Assembly: GCA_947495135.1 (NCBI GenBank)
Contig: CANLXN010000010.1
Location: forward strand, 1-64,000
Reading direction: 5' to 3'
DNA from: an uncultured Flavobacteriaceae bacterium
Lineage (GTDB): Bacteria > Bacteroidota > Bacteroidia > Flavobacteriales > Flavobacteriaceae
Length of the DNA: 64,000 bases
A program made the position numbers and the translations under genes. The notes beneath the pieces were generated by a model. It ran no database searches and was not told the origin of the DNA. It was given only the letters and a program-made list of their open reading frames with translations. Shown here one piece after another: positions 19,512 to 28,880 of this stretch (position 1 is the stretch's first letter; every line of letters begins with the position of its first letter).

Positions 19512-20543
19512 TTAATTGCCATATAAATAGATGCTGGCTTGCTTGCTCATTTGCTTGTAATCGTGCCCAATGTTTGGAATAACTTCAATTTCCCAGTTGA
19601 ATTCTAAATTAGATGCCGTTGCAGTTTCCTTGGATTCCTTGTAAAAGTAGATTCCTCTTTCTAAACGATGTAGTCCTTGTTTATTTACTTCTGGCGATTT
19701 TCTTAAATCGCCTCTTGTTTCATTTTCATCATCCTTTTCACCTAAAAATATAACAAGCTCCCCACTAAAATCTAGCCTTTGAACAGACTCCCTTATGTTT
19801 CTCAGTCCAGTGGGAAAAATTTCCTCAACTGTGGGTATCGTATACCAGCCCGAATTGGAAGCTAGAATGCGGCTTGCTTTATTATTGGGATGAAAAATGG
19901 CAAATCTGTGTAAGACTTGTCCACCAGCAGAATGACCAAACATGTCGTAGTTATCTGAAGTGAGTTGAAGCTTGGTACGAACGATGTCAAAAATTCTATC
20001 AAAATCACCAAATATCCATTGCTCCGTGTTTTGATTAATTCTGAAAGTTTCATTTTCAAAAGCGATATCATGAATCATTCCTGCCAGGTTATAACTCCAA
20101 AACCCGGGGTAGTTTTCCTCCGAGTATTCTAGCGAAATGACAAGTACACTATTTTTTTCTGAAGAGTCCACCCATGCATCACGGTAGTCTTTTCCATTTC
20201 TGCCCGCTCCAGGCAGTACAAGAATAACCTTCGAATCTTTTGTGAAGCTTTGAGGAAGGTGATAATGAACTAAAATGGTTTGGTCTTTATTAAAACCACC
20301 TTCCAATAAGAATTTACCAGAGCCTGTTTGAAATTCAACTTCATTAACTACCAAATTTAAGTCGGTTTCTAGCTCCATTCTTGTAATAAGTTCCATTTCG
20401 CAATGGGGACAGTTACCAGCGGTTGTAAAAGACAACTCATCACATTTCAATTCGCAAGGCGGACAAACATAATCTCCCTTTTCTTTTTTACATGAACTGA
20501 ATACTACGATTAATAAAAGGAAAAAAATTCTGGGTATCATCAT
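19512..20543 (-). CDS. Lipoprotein alpha/beta hydrolase with N-terminal five-Cys metal-binding-like motif
   Basis: 343 residues. Lipobox at FSSC, then a compact Cys motif: C27, C30, C34, C45, C48 (spacing 2-3-10-2), reading CPPCELKCDELSF and GNCPHCEMEL. It resembles the short heavy-metal-binding YHS/zinc-ribbon-like segments seen in Bacteroidota metal proteins. The rest is an alpha/beta hydrolase: oxyanion region VLPGAGRNGKDY (~110-120), nucleophile elbow GHSAGG with S205, and His in NIGHDYKQM near the end. Probably a periplasmic esterase. The same Cys spacing occurs in 50428-51957, fused to a different hydrolase fold. Confidence 0.7.
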   Translation of the reverse strand: MMIPRIFFLLLIVVFSSCKKEKGDYVCPPCELKCDELSFTTAGNCPHCEMELITRMELETDLNLVVNEVEFQTGSGKFLLEGGFNKDQTILVHYHLPQSFTKDSKVILVLPGAGRNGKDYRDAWVDSSEKNSVLVISLEYSEENYPGFWSYNLAGMIHDIAFENETFRINQNTEQWIFGDFDRIFDIVRTKLQLTSDNYDMFGHSAGGQVLHRFAIFHPNNKASRILASNSGWYTIPTVEEIFPTGLRNIRESVQRLDFSGELVIFLGEKDDENETRGDLRKSPEVNKQGLHRLERGIYFYKESKETATASNLEFNWEIEVIPNIGHDYKQMSKQASIYLYGN

Positions 20544-20581
20544 ACATAGTTTTTAGCGTTCTGCGGTAAATCCAAATTTAT

Positions 20582-21523
20582 TTATTCCATTGAATACACC
20601 AGTAATTTTGTTGGAGTAATAGTTTCTGACTCTTTGAAAAGAAAAGTTTCTTGATTTAGGTGTTGAAGGTTCGAATTACCAATAACAACTGCTGTTTTTT
20701 CAGCAAAACAAAAGGTGAGTGGGACATCTAAATCTGGAGTATCACTGTCTATAATGTTGACATCTATGATTTCATCCTGTGTTTTATTCAGAATTAATTT
20801 TCTGAAGTTGAAAGGGTTTCCAGCCTTATTATTTTGAATACCGTATAAATGATTGTTATAGAATTCCAGTCCATCAATTCCTTGAGATACTCCTAGGGTG
20901 TCTCGGTTATTTAGAATTGCTTTTGTCGCAATATCAAAGATTCTAATTCCATTAGGGATAGAAGCAACATATAACTTGGAGTTATCTTCTGAAATAGCAA
21001 TTCCATTAGGGAATTCAATTTCGGGTGATTTATGAAATAGTTCTAAAGAATCACTGTCTTGGCGCAATAAATATACGGACGAGTCTTTGGAATCTGTGAG
21101 ATAGATGTCTCCGTTTTTGTTCATCACCATATCATTTAAGAAATGTTCTCCCGACAAATCGTATCTCTTAATCAGTCTTCCAGTATTGATGTCGAAGGTG
21201 AATAATGATGAAAGCGAATCTTTGATCATGTAGTATCCGCCAATGGCATGTAATTGATTTCGCTGATCGTCCACATAAATACCAGCACCTGGACTATATC
21301 CAAATCCGCGTTCTTTAATAAAATCTGTTTGTTTTCCAGATGCTCTGTCTACTGCTATTATTTTAGATTTTGCAACGCTCGTTAGGTAAAATCGGTCCTT
21401 AGTTTTGGAATAGGCAATTCCTTCAGGCACTAAGTCTTTCTCTTCAAGGATATATTCATTGGGATATTTTGTAGCACACCCAGCTATTAATAATCCGATT
21501 AAAAAGAGTGTTGAATATTTCAT
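20582..21523 (-). CDS. SMP-30/gluconolactonase-like beta-propeller lipoprotein
   Basis: 313 residues with lipobox LLIAGC. Blade-like repeats appear: LVPEGIAYSKTKDRFYLTSV, NDMVMNKNGDIYLTDSKDSSVY, FPNGIAISEDNSKLYVAS, QGIDGLEFYNNHLYGI. The NG and ND pairs match the calcium-site pattern of SMP-30/gluconolaconase-type propellers. It may hydrolyse a lactone or simply bind ligand. Same strand as the flanking hydrolase genes, with gaps of about 40 bases, so 22730-19512 is a possible operon of secreted hydrolases. Confidence 0.7.
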   Translation of the reverse strand: MKYSTLFLIGLLIAGCATKYPNEYILEEKDLVPEGIAYSKTKDRFYLTSVAKSKIIAVDRASGKQTDFIKERGFGYSPGAGIYVDDQRNQLHAIGGYYMIKDSLSSLFTFDINTGRLIKRYDLSGEHFLNDMVMNKNGDIYLTDSKDSSVYLLRQDSDSLELFHKSPEIEFPNGIAISEDNSKLYVASIPNGIRIFDIATKAILNNRDTLGVSQGIDGLEFYNNHLYGIQNNKAGNPFNFRKLILNKTQDEIIDVNIIDSDTPDLDVPLTFCFAEKTAVVIGNSNLQHLNQETFLFKESETITPTKLLVYSME

Positions 21524-21563
21524 TTTTATAGGTTGATTTGTTCTTTTGCTTTAGTTCCCGAGT

Positions 21564-22730
21564 TTATTCCGAAAAGAACTTTTCTAGTATATAGTTATAT
21601 ACAGAAGTGTACTTTTGTTCTTTGTCTAATAGCTCGACAATCTTTGGTAGCATTTTTACAGCGTTCCCGCCATTGCAAAATACAATTAGCCCATTTTTTG
21701 ACTTGGTATGATAATAGGCCATGGCGCCTTCTCCTTGGTCATTTCCTCCGTGCTGTATGTTTTTATTTCCATCTCCATAATCGAAGACCATCCAACCTAA
21801 TCCATAGCCGTATGAGGGTGGGTAAAATAGGTCTTTTGTGCTTTCTGAAGTTCCAAAAATGGGATCGCTCGTAAGGTTAGATAAGACTTGTTCTCTTTCT
21901 AGAATTAATTCTTCCGTAAGTCCGTCGTGGTTCATTGCACTAACAAGAAATTTTGAATAGTCTTCTATAGACACATGCAGCTCATCTGCCGAGTTCCAAT
22001 AGCCTATGTTTAAGTTATAAGCCTCCATATATTTTCCTTCAGCGTCCACTGGAGTGGGGCGTTTATCTTCAAACCAAGATTCTATTACAATGGAAGAATG
22101 GTTCATATTTAAGGGCTTGAAAATGATCTCCTCCACTAAATGCGGGAATGTAGTTGACATCTTTTCTTCTAAAAACTTTGCCAAGATGTAAAACCCGATT
22201 CCCGAATAACCGAATGTTTTTCCAGGATCATTTATAAAAGCCAGTTTACCGTCCTCATATTCATACGGCCAATTTCTGAATCCCGTTTTATGGGTCAATA
22301 TAATACGAGGTGTGAGTAATTTATGTCTATGATCGTCTGCAATATCTGCATACACGTAATAATTTGAAATAGGCTCATCCAAATCGACTTCTCCTTTGGC
22401 TGCTAACCTTAAAAATACTTCGGCTGTAATTGCTTTAGTAACCGATGCCACGTTAAACATGGTGCTATCTGTTACGGGAATGCCGGGGCTTTGTTCTCCG
22501 TAATATTCGGTTTTTATCAAGACTCCATTTTTAATAAACCCTAAACCTACACCTGTTATTTTATATGCTTCCATCAATTGAATGACTTCAGGGTTTAATG
22601 TGTTAACGGAGGTGGATACAGGATCTTTAATTGTCGATTTAGCGTCTTTAGTTGTGCAGGAATGAATAAATGAAATTGCCAAGAAGAAAAGTGTAGATCT
22701 TAAGACTGTATGGAGTTGATGCATTTTCAT
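21564..22730 (-). CDS. Serine hydrolase, class C beta-lactamase fold (secreted)
   Basis: 388 residues, signal peptide with a Cys near residue 25. The catalytic motifs of the penicillin-binding-protein-like family are present: SxxK as S96-V-T-K99 in FNVASVTKAIT, a Y-S-G motif in FGYSGIGFY replacing YxN, and HGG in IQHGGNDQGEG. These enzymes cleave D-amino-acid peptides or esters, and only a minority are true beta-lactamases. The YSG second motif also occurs in the cassette gene at 52168, so the two may share ancestry. Confidence 0.85.
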   Translation of the reverse strand: MKMHQLHTVLRSTLFFLAISFIHSCTTKDAKSTIKDPVSTSVNTLNPEVIQLMEAYKITGVGLGFIKNGVLIKTEYYGEQSPGIPVTDSTMFNVASVTKAITAEVFLRLAAKGEVDLDEPISNYYVYADIADDHRHKLLTPRIILTHKTGFRNWPYEYEDGKLAFINDPGKTFGYSGIGFYILAKFLEEKMSTTFPHLVEEIIFKPLNMNHSSIVIESWFEDKRPTPVDAEGKYMEAYNLNIGYWNSADELHVSIEDYSKFLVSAMNHDGLTEELILEREQVLSNLTSDPIFGTSESTKDLFYPPSYGYGLGWMVFDYGDGNKNIQHGGNDQGEGAMAYYHTKSKNGLIVFCNGGNAVKMLPKIVELLDKEQKYTSVYNYILEKFFSE

Positions 22731-22834
22731 TCTGTAGTTTTTATATTGAATTAATAGTGTTAGTTAGAACGTATGGATTCAATTATTTTTTTGTTCTTTG
22801 TTGAACAGCTTCTTTTAGCATGCCGTTACTATTT

Positions 22835-23197
22835 TTAATTAAATTCGCCAAAATGCCAGAGTACGCCCGACGGGTCGTGAAGGAAAAATTCATTACCCCA
22901 ATCGTTGTGTTTTATTTCTGATAGTTTAACTCGCTTATACTTTTGGGGTAGTTGAAGCTCTTCAATGTTTGCAAACACACTTTTGAGGTTTTCGACCTCT
23001 AAAAAGACCATTGAGTTGTCCACCCAATTTTTCACATAATAATCCTGCAAATAGAAGCCAACTGTTCCGAGGTTGAAATAGGACATTTTTTTGGATGTAA
23101 TTATTTCTTTAAAGCCTAGATCCAGATAAAATTTTCGAGAAATATCGTAGTCTTTGGAACCGATAAAAGTCCGAATCGATTTTGCGCCTAATTCCAT
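22835..23197 (-). CDS. VOC-family protein
   Basis: 120 residues. IRTFIGSKDYDISRKFYLDLGFKEI opens the first VOC module, VGFYLQDYYVKNW is the central strand, and EFFLHDPSGVLWHFGEFN is the terminal DPSG-W-F signature. Ligand unknown. Single gene upstream of the hydrolase cluster. Confidence 0.85.
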   Translation of the reverse strand: MELGAKSIRTFIGSKDYDISRKFYLDLGFKEIITSKKMSYFNLGTVGFYLQDYYVKNWVDNSMVFLEVENLKSVFANIEELQLPQKYKRVKLSEIKHNDWGNEFFLHDPSGVLWHFGEFN

Positions 23198-23483
23198 TTT
23201 TACGTTACTAAGTTTTAGTCCAGTGGTTTGTTTAAAGATATAAATTTAATTGAGAGCGCGGGTGAAGGTGTTTAAATGTGAATTGTTTTCCCAGTTAAAA
23301 TAAGGTAAAATGGGCATTTCATTTTCGCTTGTTTACGTTATTCTTCTATTTCAGTTGGTCTATTCAGATTGAATGATAATGAGCTGAAAATTTAAAGGTT
23401 ATATTAATTTCAGAAAAAAAAGTAGATAGCGTGTCATATTTTTACAATTCTGGTAACTAAAATAGTAGAGAGCATACATAAAA

Positions 23484-23990
23484 ATGAGAAAAGACCAGGA
23501 AACGATATTTCTTAATGCCTTAGAAGAAAATCAAGAAAAGATTTTTAGGGTTTGCACGATTTATGCTAAAGATCATGAGGATGCCAAAGATCTTTTTCAA
23601 GAGATTTTGATTCATGTTTGGAGGTCGATGTCATCGTTTAAAGGTGATTCCTCTCTAAGTACTTGGATGTTTAGAATTGCTCTAAATGTTTGTCTTCGTT
23701 TCAGAACTAAATATACCAAGAACCAAAATAGGTTTATTAGATTAGATAGTATAACGATTGCCAATTTGAGTTCCCAAGAAAAGAGCGAGACGGAAAATGA
23801 AAAATTAATATCCCTAAGAATATGTATCAGAAAATTGAATGAAGGAGATAAGGCCCTAGTTGCGCTCTATTTGGAAGGGTTTCCTTACAAGGAAATTTCA
23901 ACCATTCTTGGGATTTCTGAGAACAATGTGGCGGTAAAAGTTAAGAGAATTAAGCTGAAATTGTCGAATTGTATAAATGAAATGTTATGA
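23484..23990 (+). CDS. ECF-type RNA polymerase sigma factor
   Basis: 168 residues. Region 2 is complete (EDAKDLFQEILIHVWRSMSSF, then STWMFRIALNVCLRFR), and region 4 follows (LVALYLEGFPYKEISTILGISENNVAVKVKRIKLKL). The length and two-domain layout match group 4 sigma factors. Its stop overlaps the start of the next gene by 4 bases (ATGA), so the two are translationally coupled. The partner is a membrane protein in the position where an anti-sigma factor is expected. Confidence 0.92.
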   Translation: MRKDQETIFLNALEENQEKIFRVCTIYAKDHEDAKDLFQEILIHVWRSMSSFKGDSSLSTWMFRIALNVCLRFRTKYTKNQNRFIRLDSITIANLSSQEKSETENEKLISLRICIRKLNEGDKALVALYLEGFPYKEISTILGISENNVAVKVKRIKLKLSNCINEML

Positions 23991-24577
23991 TGGAAGATGA
24001 ATTAATTGAATTATGGAAGTCGTCTAGTGAGCAGACGCGTATAAGGTTCGAGAAATCGAAGTTGATGATCGAACTACAATCAAGTTTAGGACGTTTACAC
24101 CGTTGGTGGAACTTTATAGAACGAGTGAATGTAATTTCTGCACTCATTACTATCCCGACATTTATATTGATTGTTTATGTAGCGCCTTTGACGTCCATGA
24201 AAATTGCATCGATATTAGTAATTGCATGGTCCATATATGTAGGAGTCCGAATGTCGAGTATAAAAAAAATTAAACCAAACGACTTTGAAAAAAATTACCT
24301 TCAATATCTAGAAAAGACAAAAGTCTATCTACTCGCTCAAAAGCGACTACTAGAAACCTCCCTTAATTGGGCAATGCTAACGATCTATCCTATTGTTCTT
24401 CTGTTTTTTGTTGACCTTTGGGATAAACCTCTAGCGCGCTATATTGGAGTTACGGCTTTTTTGGCTTTAGTAGGAATAGGAATTTACGAGCATTATTTAA
24501 GTAAACGAAGAGTGAAAAATGAAATTACGCCGCGATTGGACCAAATTGATGAATTGATTAAGGAGCTAAAGGAGTAG
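23987..24577 (+). CDS. Membrane protein coupled to the sigma factor (possible anti-sigma factor)
   Basis: 196 residues. A soluble helical N-terminus of about 45 residues (MMEDELIELWKSSSEQTRIRFEKSK) precedes two pairs of hydrophobic helices (~47-85 and ~128-165), ending in a charged tail. There is no recognisable zinc-containing anti-sigma motif. Translational coupling to the ECF gene and a cytoplasmic N-terminus before membrane helices make an anti-sigma or signal-sensing role plausible; this is inference from context. Confidence 0.65.
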   Translation: MMEDELIELWKSSSEQTRIRFEKSKLMIELQSSLGRLHRWWNFIERVNVISALITIPTFILIVYVAPLTSMKIASILVIAWSIYVGVRMSSIKKIKPNDFEKNYLQYLEKTKVYLLAQKRLLETSLNWAMLTIYPIVLLFFVDLWDKPLARYIGVTAFLALVGIGIYEHYLSKRRVKNEITPRLDQIDELIKELKE

Positions 24578-24712
24578 CGCTTTTAAATATTCTGTGAGTC
24601 AACGCCTCCGTTGTTACCGCTTATTTATGATATTTTAGGTGTTGTTGAGAGGAGAATTTATACGGTGTTATTCAAGTTGGGAACGGGCTATCTCACTTTT
24701 CGTCTTAGATTC

Positions 24713-24937
24713 CTAAAAGGCCAAAATGTTTCCCCATTTTAGCAGGAGGAGGGTAATAAATGTAAAGCCCATGCTGTATAAAATGGCACCTTGCCAGTAA
24801 TACAACCTTGTAGGCCAATGCTTCCAGGCTTTCATACCATACTCTTTTTTAGCATAGCCATGGGTTAGCCTCCAATAAAGAAAATTGAATAATAAAAAAA
24901 TCAATGTCGCTATTACTACAATCCAAGTTTGTCCCAT
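24713..24937 (-). CDS. Small two-helix membrane protein
   Basis: 74 residues with two hydrophobic helices (WIVVIATLIFLLFNFLYW and YWQGAILYSMGFTFITLLLL) joined by a basic loop (HGYAKKEYGMKAWKHWPTR). No family recognised. It is convergent with the sigma-factor operon. Confidence 0.55.
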   Translation of the reverse strand: MGQTWIVVIATLIFLLFNFLYWRLTHGYAKKEYGMKAWKHWPTRLYYWQGAILYSMGFTFITLLLLKWGNILAF

Positions 24938-25088
24938 GCCTTTAGATTAATCCTTAATTATTGCCAGCGGTCTACCACAATTCAAATACCGTGTTTGCAG
25001 CGATTGCGTCCTGTGCAACTTATTTATACCTAAAGATAACAAATTAATCGATAAAATAGGTGAGCTGTTTTCCGTACTCAATTTTGAT

Positions 25089-26051
25089 TTATTCTTCGCT
25101 GTACAATGCTTTAATCCAGTTCATACAATCTGTAGTGTCCATAATGGACCAAGAATGAGGGTGCCTGCTTCCATCTAACCTTACTCCTTTACCCATCGTA
25201 ATAATAACATTGGCGTCTTTGTTTCCCATTAATTTAAGCTCATTGATCATGGCAACAATGTTGGTGCCATTCCAATCATATAAATCTCTCCTTCTTTGGT
25301 TCAACAACCAGTCTACATCTAAATCGGTGTACATCCTAATCGGTATATCTTGCAAGTATTTTGCATTTCCGCCGTTTTCCACTCCGTTGGAATACATCGA
25401 AGCGTCGATATATTTTTCAGGAAATTCGATGGGGGAACCTCCATAAGTATCGTTGTAATTATTGATCATCCACTTTGCTTCATTTATACCAACTTCCGAG
25501 AAATTTCGTTTAATTTCTCTTTCAGCGTACTGATAGAGATGAGCGATATCTAATGGGGTGTCTAAACCAAAAACTCCCAGTGGCTGTAGAAAAGTGAGCT
25601 GAGGGTTTTGAACAGATTTTTCAGCATAGGTAATAGCAATCATTCCTCCGTTGGAGAGTCCGCCAAGAATAAACTTTTCTTTTGAAATGTGATATTGATC
25701 AACAATTTGCTTAAAGATTATATCCAGTATTTTAAATTCTGCAAGTCTATCTGTTGTTCCCCAATTAATAGAAGGGACAACTACAAGCAGCCCCTCTGCG
25801 ACTGCTTCTTTATGTAATTCTATTTGTTTTAAGACATCGCCTGTTTTTTCATATCCAGAAGGTAAAATAACCAATGCTCCTTTGGGTGCTTCCGTGGGAG
25901 TTAGTTTTAGATAATACAGTTCTTTTGAATCTTCATCATTGAGGTATAAGTCCCAATCGTCTTGAATGTCTAGAGTAATTTTTTGAACTTCTTGTCCAAT
26001 GCATTTCACGGAAGTAAAAATGACGAGAAGGGACAGTATAATTTTATTCAT
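25089..26051 (-). CDS. Secreted alpha/beta hydrolase (esterase-like)
   Basis: 320 residues with signal peptide MNKIILSLLVIFTSVKCIGQ. Nucleophile elbow FILGGLSNGGMIAITYAE (~143-160, Ser in GLSNG) and a terminal His in SRHPHSWSIMD. GALVILPSGYEKTGD supplies the oxyanion-hole strand. Probably a periplasmic esterase or peptidase-like hydrolase; substrate unknown. Confidence 0.8.
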   Translation of the reverse strand: MNKIILSLLVIFTSVKCIGQEVQKITLDIQDDWDLYLNDEDSKELYYLKLTPTEAPKGALVILPSGYEKTGDVLKQIELHKEAVAEGLLVVVPSINWGTTDRLAEFKILDIIFKQIVDQYHISKEKFILGGLSNGGMIAITYAEKSVQNPQLTFLQPLGVFGLDTPLDIAHLYQYAEREIKRNFSEVGINEAKWMINNYNDTYGGSPIEFPEKYIDASMYSNGVENGGNAKYLQDIPIRMYTDLDVDWLLNQRRRDLYDWNGTNIVAMINELKLMGNKDANVIITMGKGVRLDGSRHPHSWSIMDTTDCMNWIKALYSEE

Positions 26052-26271
26052 TCGTGTTTAGTTTAAGAGCGTATAGCGGCCATTCCTACTTTAGGGAACT
26101 TATTTAATTTTAAAGATATGATTTGTGGAGTTATTAATATTGATCTAATCAAAAATACAATTAGGTAGGGACTGCTAATTATGTTCATAAGCCTTGGGTG
26201 TGGTGCTTTAATTTAAGGATGCAATTTGCATTAAAGTGTTACACTAAAAAAGTTAGATGCAGTAACAAGTT

Positions 26272-26703
26272 TTATCCGTCCATTGAGACTCCAACCTGTT
26301 TGTTATTTTCAAAATGAACATTGAAAAAATAGTTTTGTCCCGCTTTTTCCTGAAACGCCATCTCAAATCCCACGTCATTTACCGATATCCCTTTTAGGTC
26401 GAAATGGTGCTCGATCGAAACAAATTCCATTTCCGCATTTTTAAATTGCTCTTTGAGCGCTTTTTCTGCTTCAGATTTTATTTTCGCTTCGTTATTTAAG
26501 GCATTCAGTAAAATACGTTTCAGATTTTGGGATATTCCATCTTTATTTCCTGAAATTAAAATTTCAATGTCCCGCTGTAAAAATCTTTTGTTTATCTGCC
26601 AGCCAACGTCATTTCCTCGTGTACTAAAACTCTCAATTTCTCCAAAGTCGGGATCAGTTGTCTTTAGCTTTTTGCTTTTAAATAGTTTTCCAAATATTCC
26701 CAT
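26272..26703 (-). CDS. Hypothetical protein, 143 aa
   Basis: Soluble protein beginning MGIFGKLFKSKKLKTTDPDFGEIESF, a start seen in many short Bacteroidota proteins of unknown function. An alternating beta/alpha pattern, no signal peptide. The flank past its stop (GTTAGATGCA at ~26251) and the flank before its start (TGCATACAAC at 26734) are nearly reverse complements, the same arrangement as the cassette genes further right. Confidence 0.55.
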   Translation of the reverse strand: MGIFGKLFKSKKLKTTDPDFGEIESFSTRGNDVGWQINKRFLQRDIEILISGNKDGISQNLKRILLNALNNEAKIKSEAEKALKEQFKNAEMEFVSIEHHFDLKGISVNDVGFEMAFQEKAGQNYFFNVHFENNKQVGVSMDG

Positions 26704-26732
26704 CTAATTAGTTTTTAGTAGTCTTTTTGAAA

Positions 26733-26870
26733 TTGCATACAACGATTGTACACTTGGTTAGTGGTGAGATTTTGAACTCCTAATTTACCAAATACAAACC
26801 GAATTGCAACTTGAGGTTTTTTGGATGTAACATTTTGCTTGATGCGTTTGGTATTGGCCATAGTTCATGT
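26733..26870. repeat. Probable worn cassette-boundary repeat
   Basis: GCATACAACG near 26734 and TTTACCAAATACAAACCG at ~26782 line up with the left arm and middle of the repeat at 62330, which has TTAGCAAATACAAACCG. The right arm is not recognisable. Low confidence because a 48-codon frame also crosses it. Confidence 0.35.
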
Positions 26871-26887
26871 TAATGTTTGAGCTCTTT

Positions 26888-27133
26888 TTAGTTAGCGATC
26901 ATTCCTATGATTTTAAAAATACCATTGTTAAATGAGTGAAAGCAAATGGCAATCACGATGCCAGAATTAAGTCTGAGATACGAGTATAGAATTCCGCCTA
27001 AAATTCTTGGCAAAAGAATAATTGGTGAGAACAATACTAATTCGGTTTCAGAGTTTACTCTATTCTCTTGCCAAACCTTCCACAAGTGTTCATTCCTTTT
27101 GAAATGAGCTATTAATTTAAGTTCTTTTTCCAT
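26888..27133 (-). pseudogene. Truncated CPBP-family intramembrane protease remnant
   Basis: Of 81 codons, the second half (LPRILGGILYSYLRLNSGIVIAICFHSFNNGIF) is the conserved last membrane helix pair of CPBP (Abi/CAAX-like) proteases, including the HSxNN motif that supplies catalytic His and Asn. Intact family members are 200 or more residues with an EE-R motif upstream, which is missing. The N-terminal part (LIAHFKRNEHLWKVWQE) could be internal sequence. A broken gene is the simplest reading. Confidence 0.55.
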
Positions 27134-27295
27134 TTACGATAATTATGAAAATGTATGCGGAAGCCATCGTTTGAAATCTGGTATAATTGAGAAGTCATTC
27201 GCTTTGGGTTGGTAACTTTTCAGATAAAAAATGAGCCTTGAATTGAATATAAAGCCCTGCATTTTTGCTCGCATAACCGATGCCTTCTGTGTACT

Positions 27296-27958
27296 TTATT
27301 TTTTGTGAATGATCATCTCAATTAAAGCCGAACTGTCTTTATAGGTGTCTGATAAAATTTGAATTCTGTAATTCCCTATTTCAATAACAAAATCGTCTTT
27401 CACTTCCGAACTATTGAAGCTAACATTTTTCTCGAGGTCTTTTGTTTTAATTTTCAAGGTATAATGTACGTCGCTAAAATAGGTTCTGTTCTCATCTTCT
27501 GGAGGCGCATCGTATCCGTATTCAGATGTGTAGTCTGTAATTTCTAATTCAAATAAATCGTCATTCTCTGCAATAATACAGCTTCCTTCGGTTGATAGCC
27601 CAAATGCTTTTCCAAAGTGCGCTTTTTCTATGATAAGATACTTGCGGTCCTGCTCAATTTCGAAAGTGAGGAAGTAATTATTGTAAATTTTGGTGTAATA
27701 TGCTTCTTCAGGTTGGTGATGATCCAGATAGAAATTAGCAATTAATTCATCGTTGTTGTAAACCGCTAAATAGATATCTCCTATTAAATGAGCGGCCGAT
27801 GTTTCGTCATACACTTGAAGTAAGGTTTCTAGGTTTAAATTGTTATACTTTATGCTGCTGGACTTACCTTCCATTAGCTCTAATTTTTTCATAGGTTCTT
27901 GCGCACTCATATTAATGGATATGAAAAATACTATTATTAAAAGAACTGCTTTTTTCAT
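27296..27958 (-). CDS. Secreted hypothetical protein, 220 aa
   Basis: Signal peptide MKKAVLLIIVFFISINMSAQ, then a mostly beta-strand acidic protein (YNNYFLTFEIEQDRKYLIIEKA, FELEITDYTSEYGYD). No family recognised. Single gene with non-coding sequence on either side. Confidence 0.6.
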   Translation of the reverse strand: MKKAVLLIIVFFISINMSAQEPMKKLELMEGKSSSIKYNNLNLETLLQVYDETSAAHLIGDIYLAVYNNDELIANFYLDHHQPEEAYYTKIYNNYFLTFEIEQDRKYLIIEKAHFGKAFGLSTEGSCIIAENDDLFELEITDYTSEYGYDAPPEDENRTYFSDVHYTLKIKTKDLEKNVSFNSSEVKDDFVIEIGNYRIQILSDTYKDSSALIEMIIHKK

Positions 27959-28051
27959 GATAGTTGAGGTGGTGGTTTTCTTAATTTTAGAATGAAAGAA
28001 TTTATACTTTAGATCTCTCCAATAATTGAACCAAGGTTTTTTTGAGTGACA

Positions 28052-28489
28052 TTAATCATAAACAAATTTCCAAGACCCGTCTTGCTGCCTTTTCCAGACC
28101 GTGTGAAAAATCCCCCTGCTTTCTTTCTTATTTCCTAGAGAGTCTTGATACTTAAATACATAATCGCCATAGGTGTAGGCCATATCGCCAGAATTGCTTA
28201 CATCCACAAAGGTAGGTGTCCATGACAGCGACTCGTTTGGTTGCGTATCTTTTTTATACCATTCGCCAATAGTCGAACTACCTTGAATAATTTTTTTTCC
28301 TCTTTTGATCACTCCATTTTCAGCAGCGTAATACTCAAAAGCTTGCGCTAGACCTTTTTCTTGAGCCATGTCGTTAAAAGATTTTTCCACTGAAATGATT
28401 TCCGATTTCCATTTTTCTGGGTCGACTGTTTTCTCATTTTCATTACATCCTAGAATTATAAAACAAGTGATTAATAATAGAAATTTCAT
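28052..28489 (-). CDS. NTF2-fold (DUF4440-like) lipoprotein
   Basis: 145 residues from MKFLLLITCFIILGC, an ideal lipoprotein signal; an ATG 11 codons earlier would spoil it. The mature part has the SnoaL/NTF2 pattern: a long helix (SFNDMAQEKGLAQAFEYY), then strands with SSTIGEWYKK, DMAYTYGDYVFKYQDSLG and the closing HTVWKRQQDGSWKFVYD, typical of DUF4440 and related proteins. Role unknown, likely ligand binding. Confidence 0.8.
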   Translation of the reverse strand: MKFLLLITCFIILGCNENEKTVDPEKWKSEIISVEKSFNDMAQEKGLAQAFEYYAAENGVIKRGKKIIQGSSTIGEWYKKDTQPNESLSWTPTFVDVSNSGDMAYTYGDYVFKYQDSLGNKKESRGIFHTVWKRQQDGSWKFVYD

Positions 28490-28880
28490 ACCGTTATTGT
28501 TTGTTGAATCGATTGCGCACAATGCATTTACATAACAATGTGCAGGCTAAAGTTAGTAAACTATCTGAAACTCAGGAAAACTTCAGACAGTGCAATTAGT
28601 TGGCTGCGTCTTTAGGTACGATATCTTAAGTTAGTCACCAAGAACCTAGTAGTTTAGGGATCTTTTTATGGTCGTCTCTTTTAAATGAATAGAAGATGCT
28701 TCATCTCCTATTCAATGTCTTTCGTCGTCCGCATTAATTTCATGGATGTAAATGCCTAAATGATCTTCTCTGTTTTGATAGATCTTTTCGATTTTTTCAT
28801 TCAATGTTTTTAGTGCTATAACTTCTAATATAGTAGAGTGGCGCGTTGACGACAAATTGGTTAGGGAGATTTGGTGCTTT
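28490..28880. other. Gene-poor gap with a possible gene remnant
   Basis: About 390 bases without an intact gene. On the minus strand a frame ending at 28712 reads LNEKIEKIYQNRED, then GIYIHEINADDERH before the stop. It has protein-like composition but no start, so it looks like the tail of a decayed gene. A short inverted pair (GCACAATGC / GCATTTACATAAC) near 28515 is unremarkable. Confidence 0.35.

Noticed and set aside
21564-22730. Calling this or the other class C-fold proteins antibiotic-resistance beta-lactamases
   Set aside because: The SxxK fold is shared with esterases and D-peptidases, and the second motif is YSG or YCT in several; nothing in the sequence supports a resistance role.
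24950-25088. ATTGCCAGCGGT as a left core
   Set aside because: No right arm and no complementary flank were found around the adjacent genes.
26715-26861. A 48-codon minus-strand frame (MANTKRIKQNVTSKKPQ...)
   Set aside because: It crosses a likely worn repeat and no family is recognised; it may be real, but the evidence is too thin to list as a gene.
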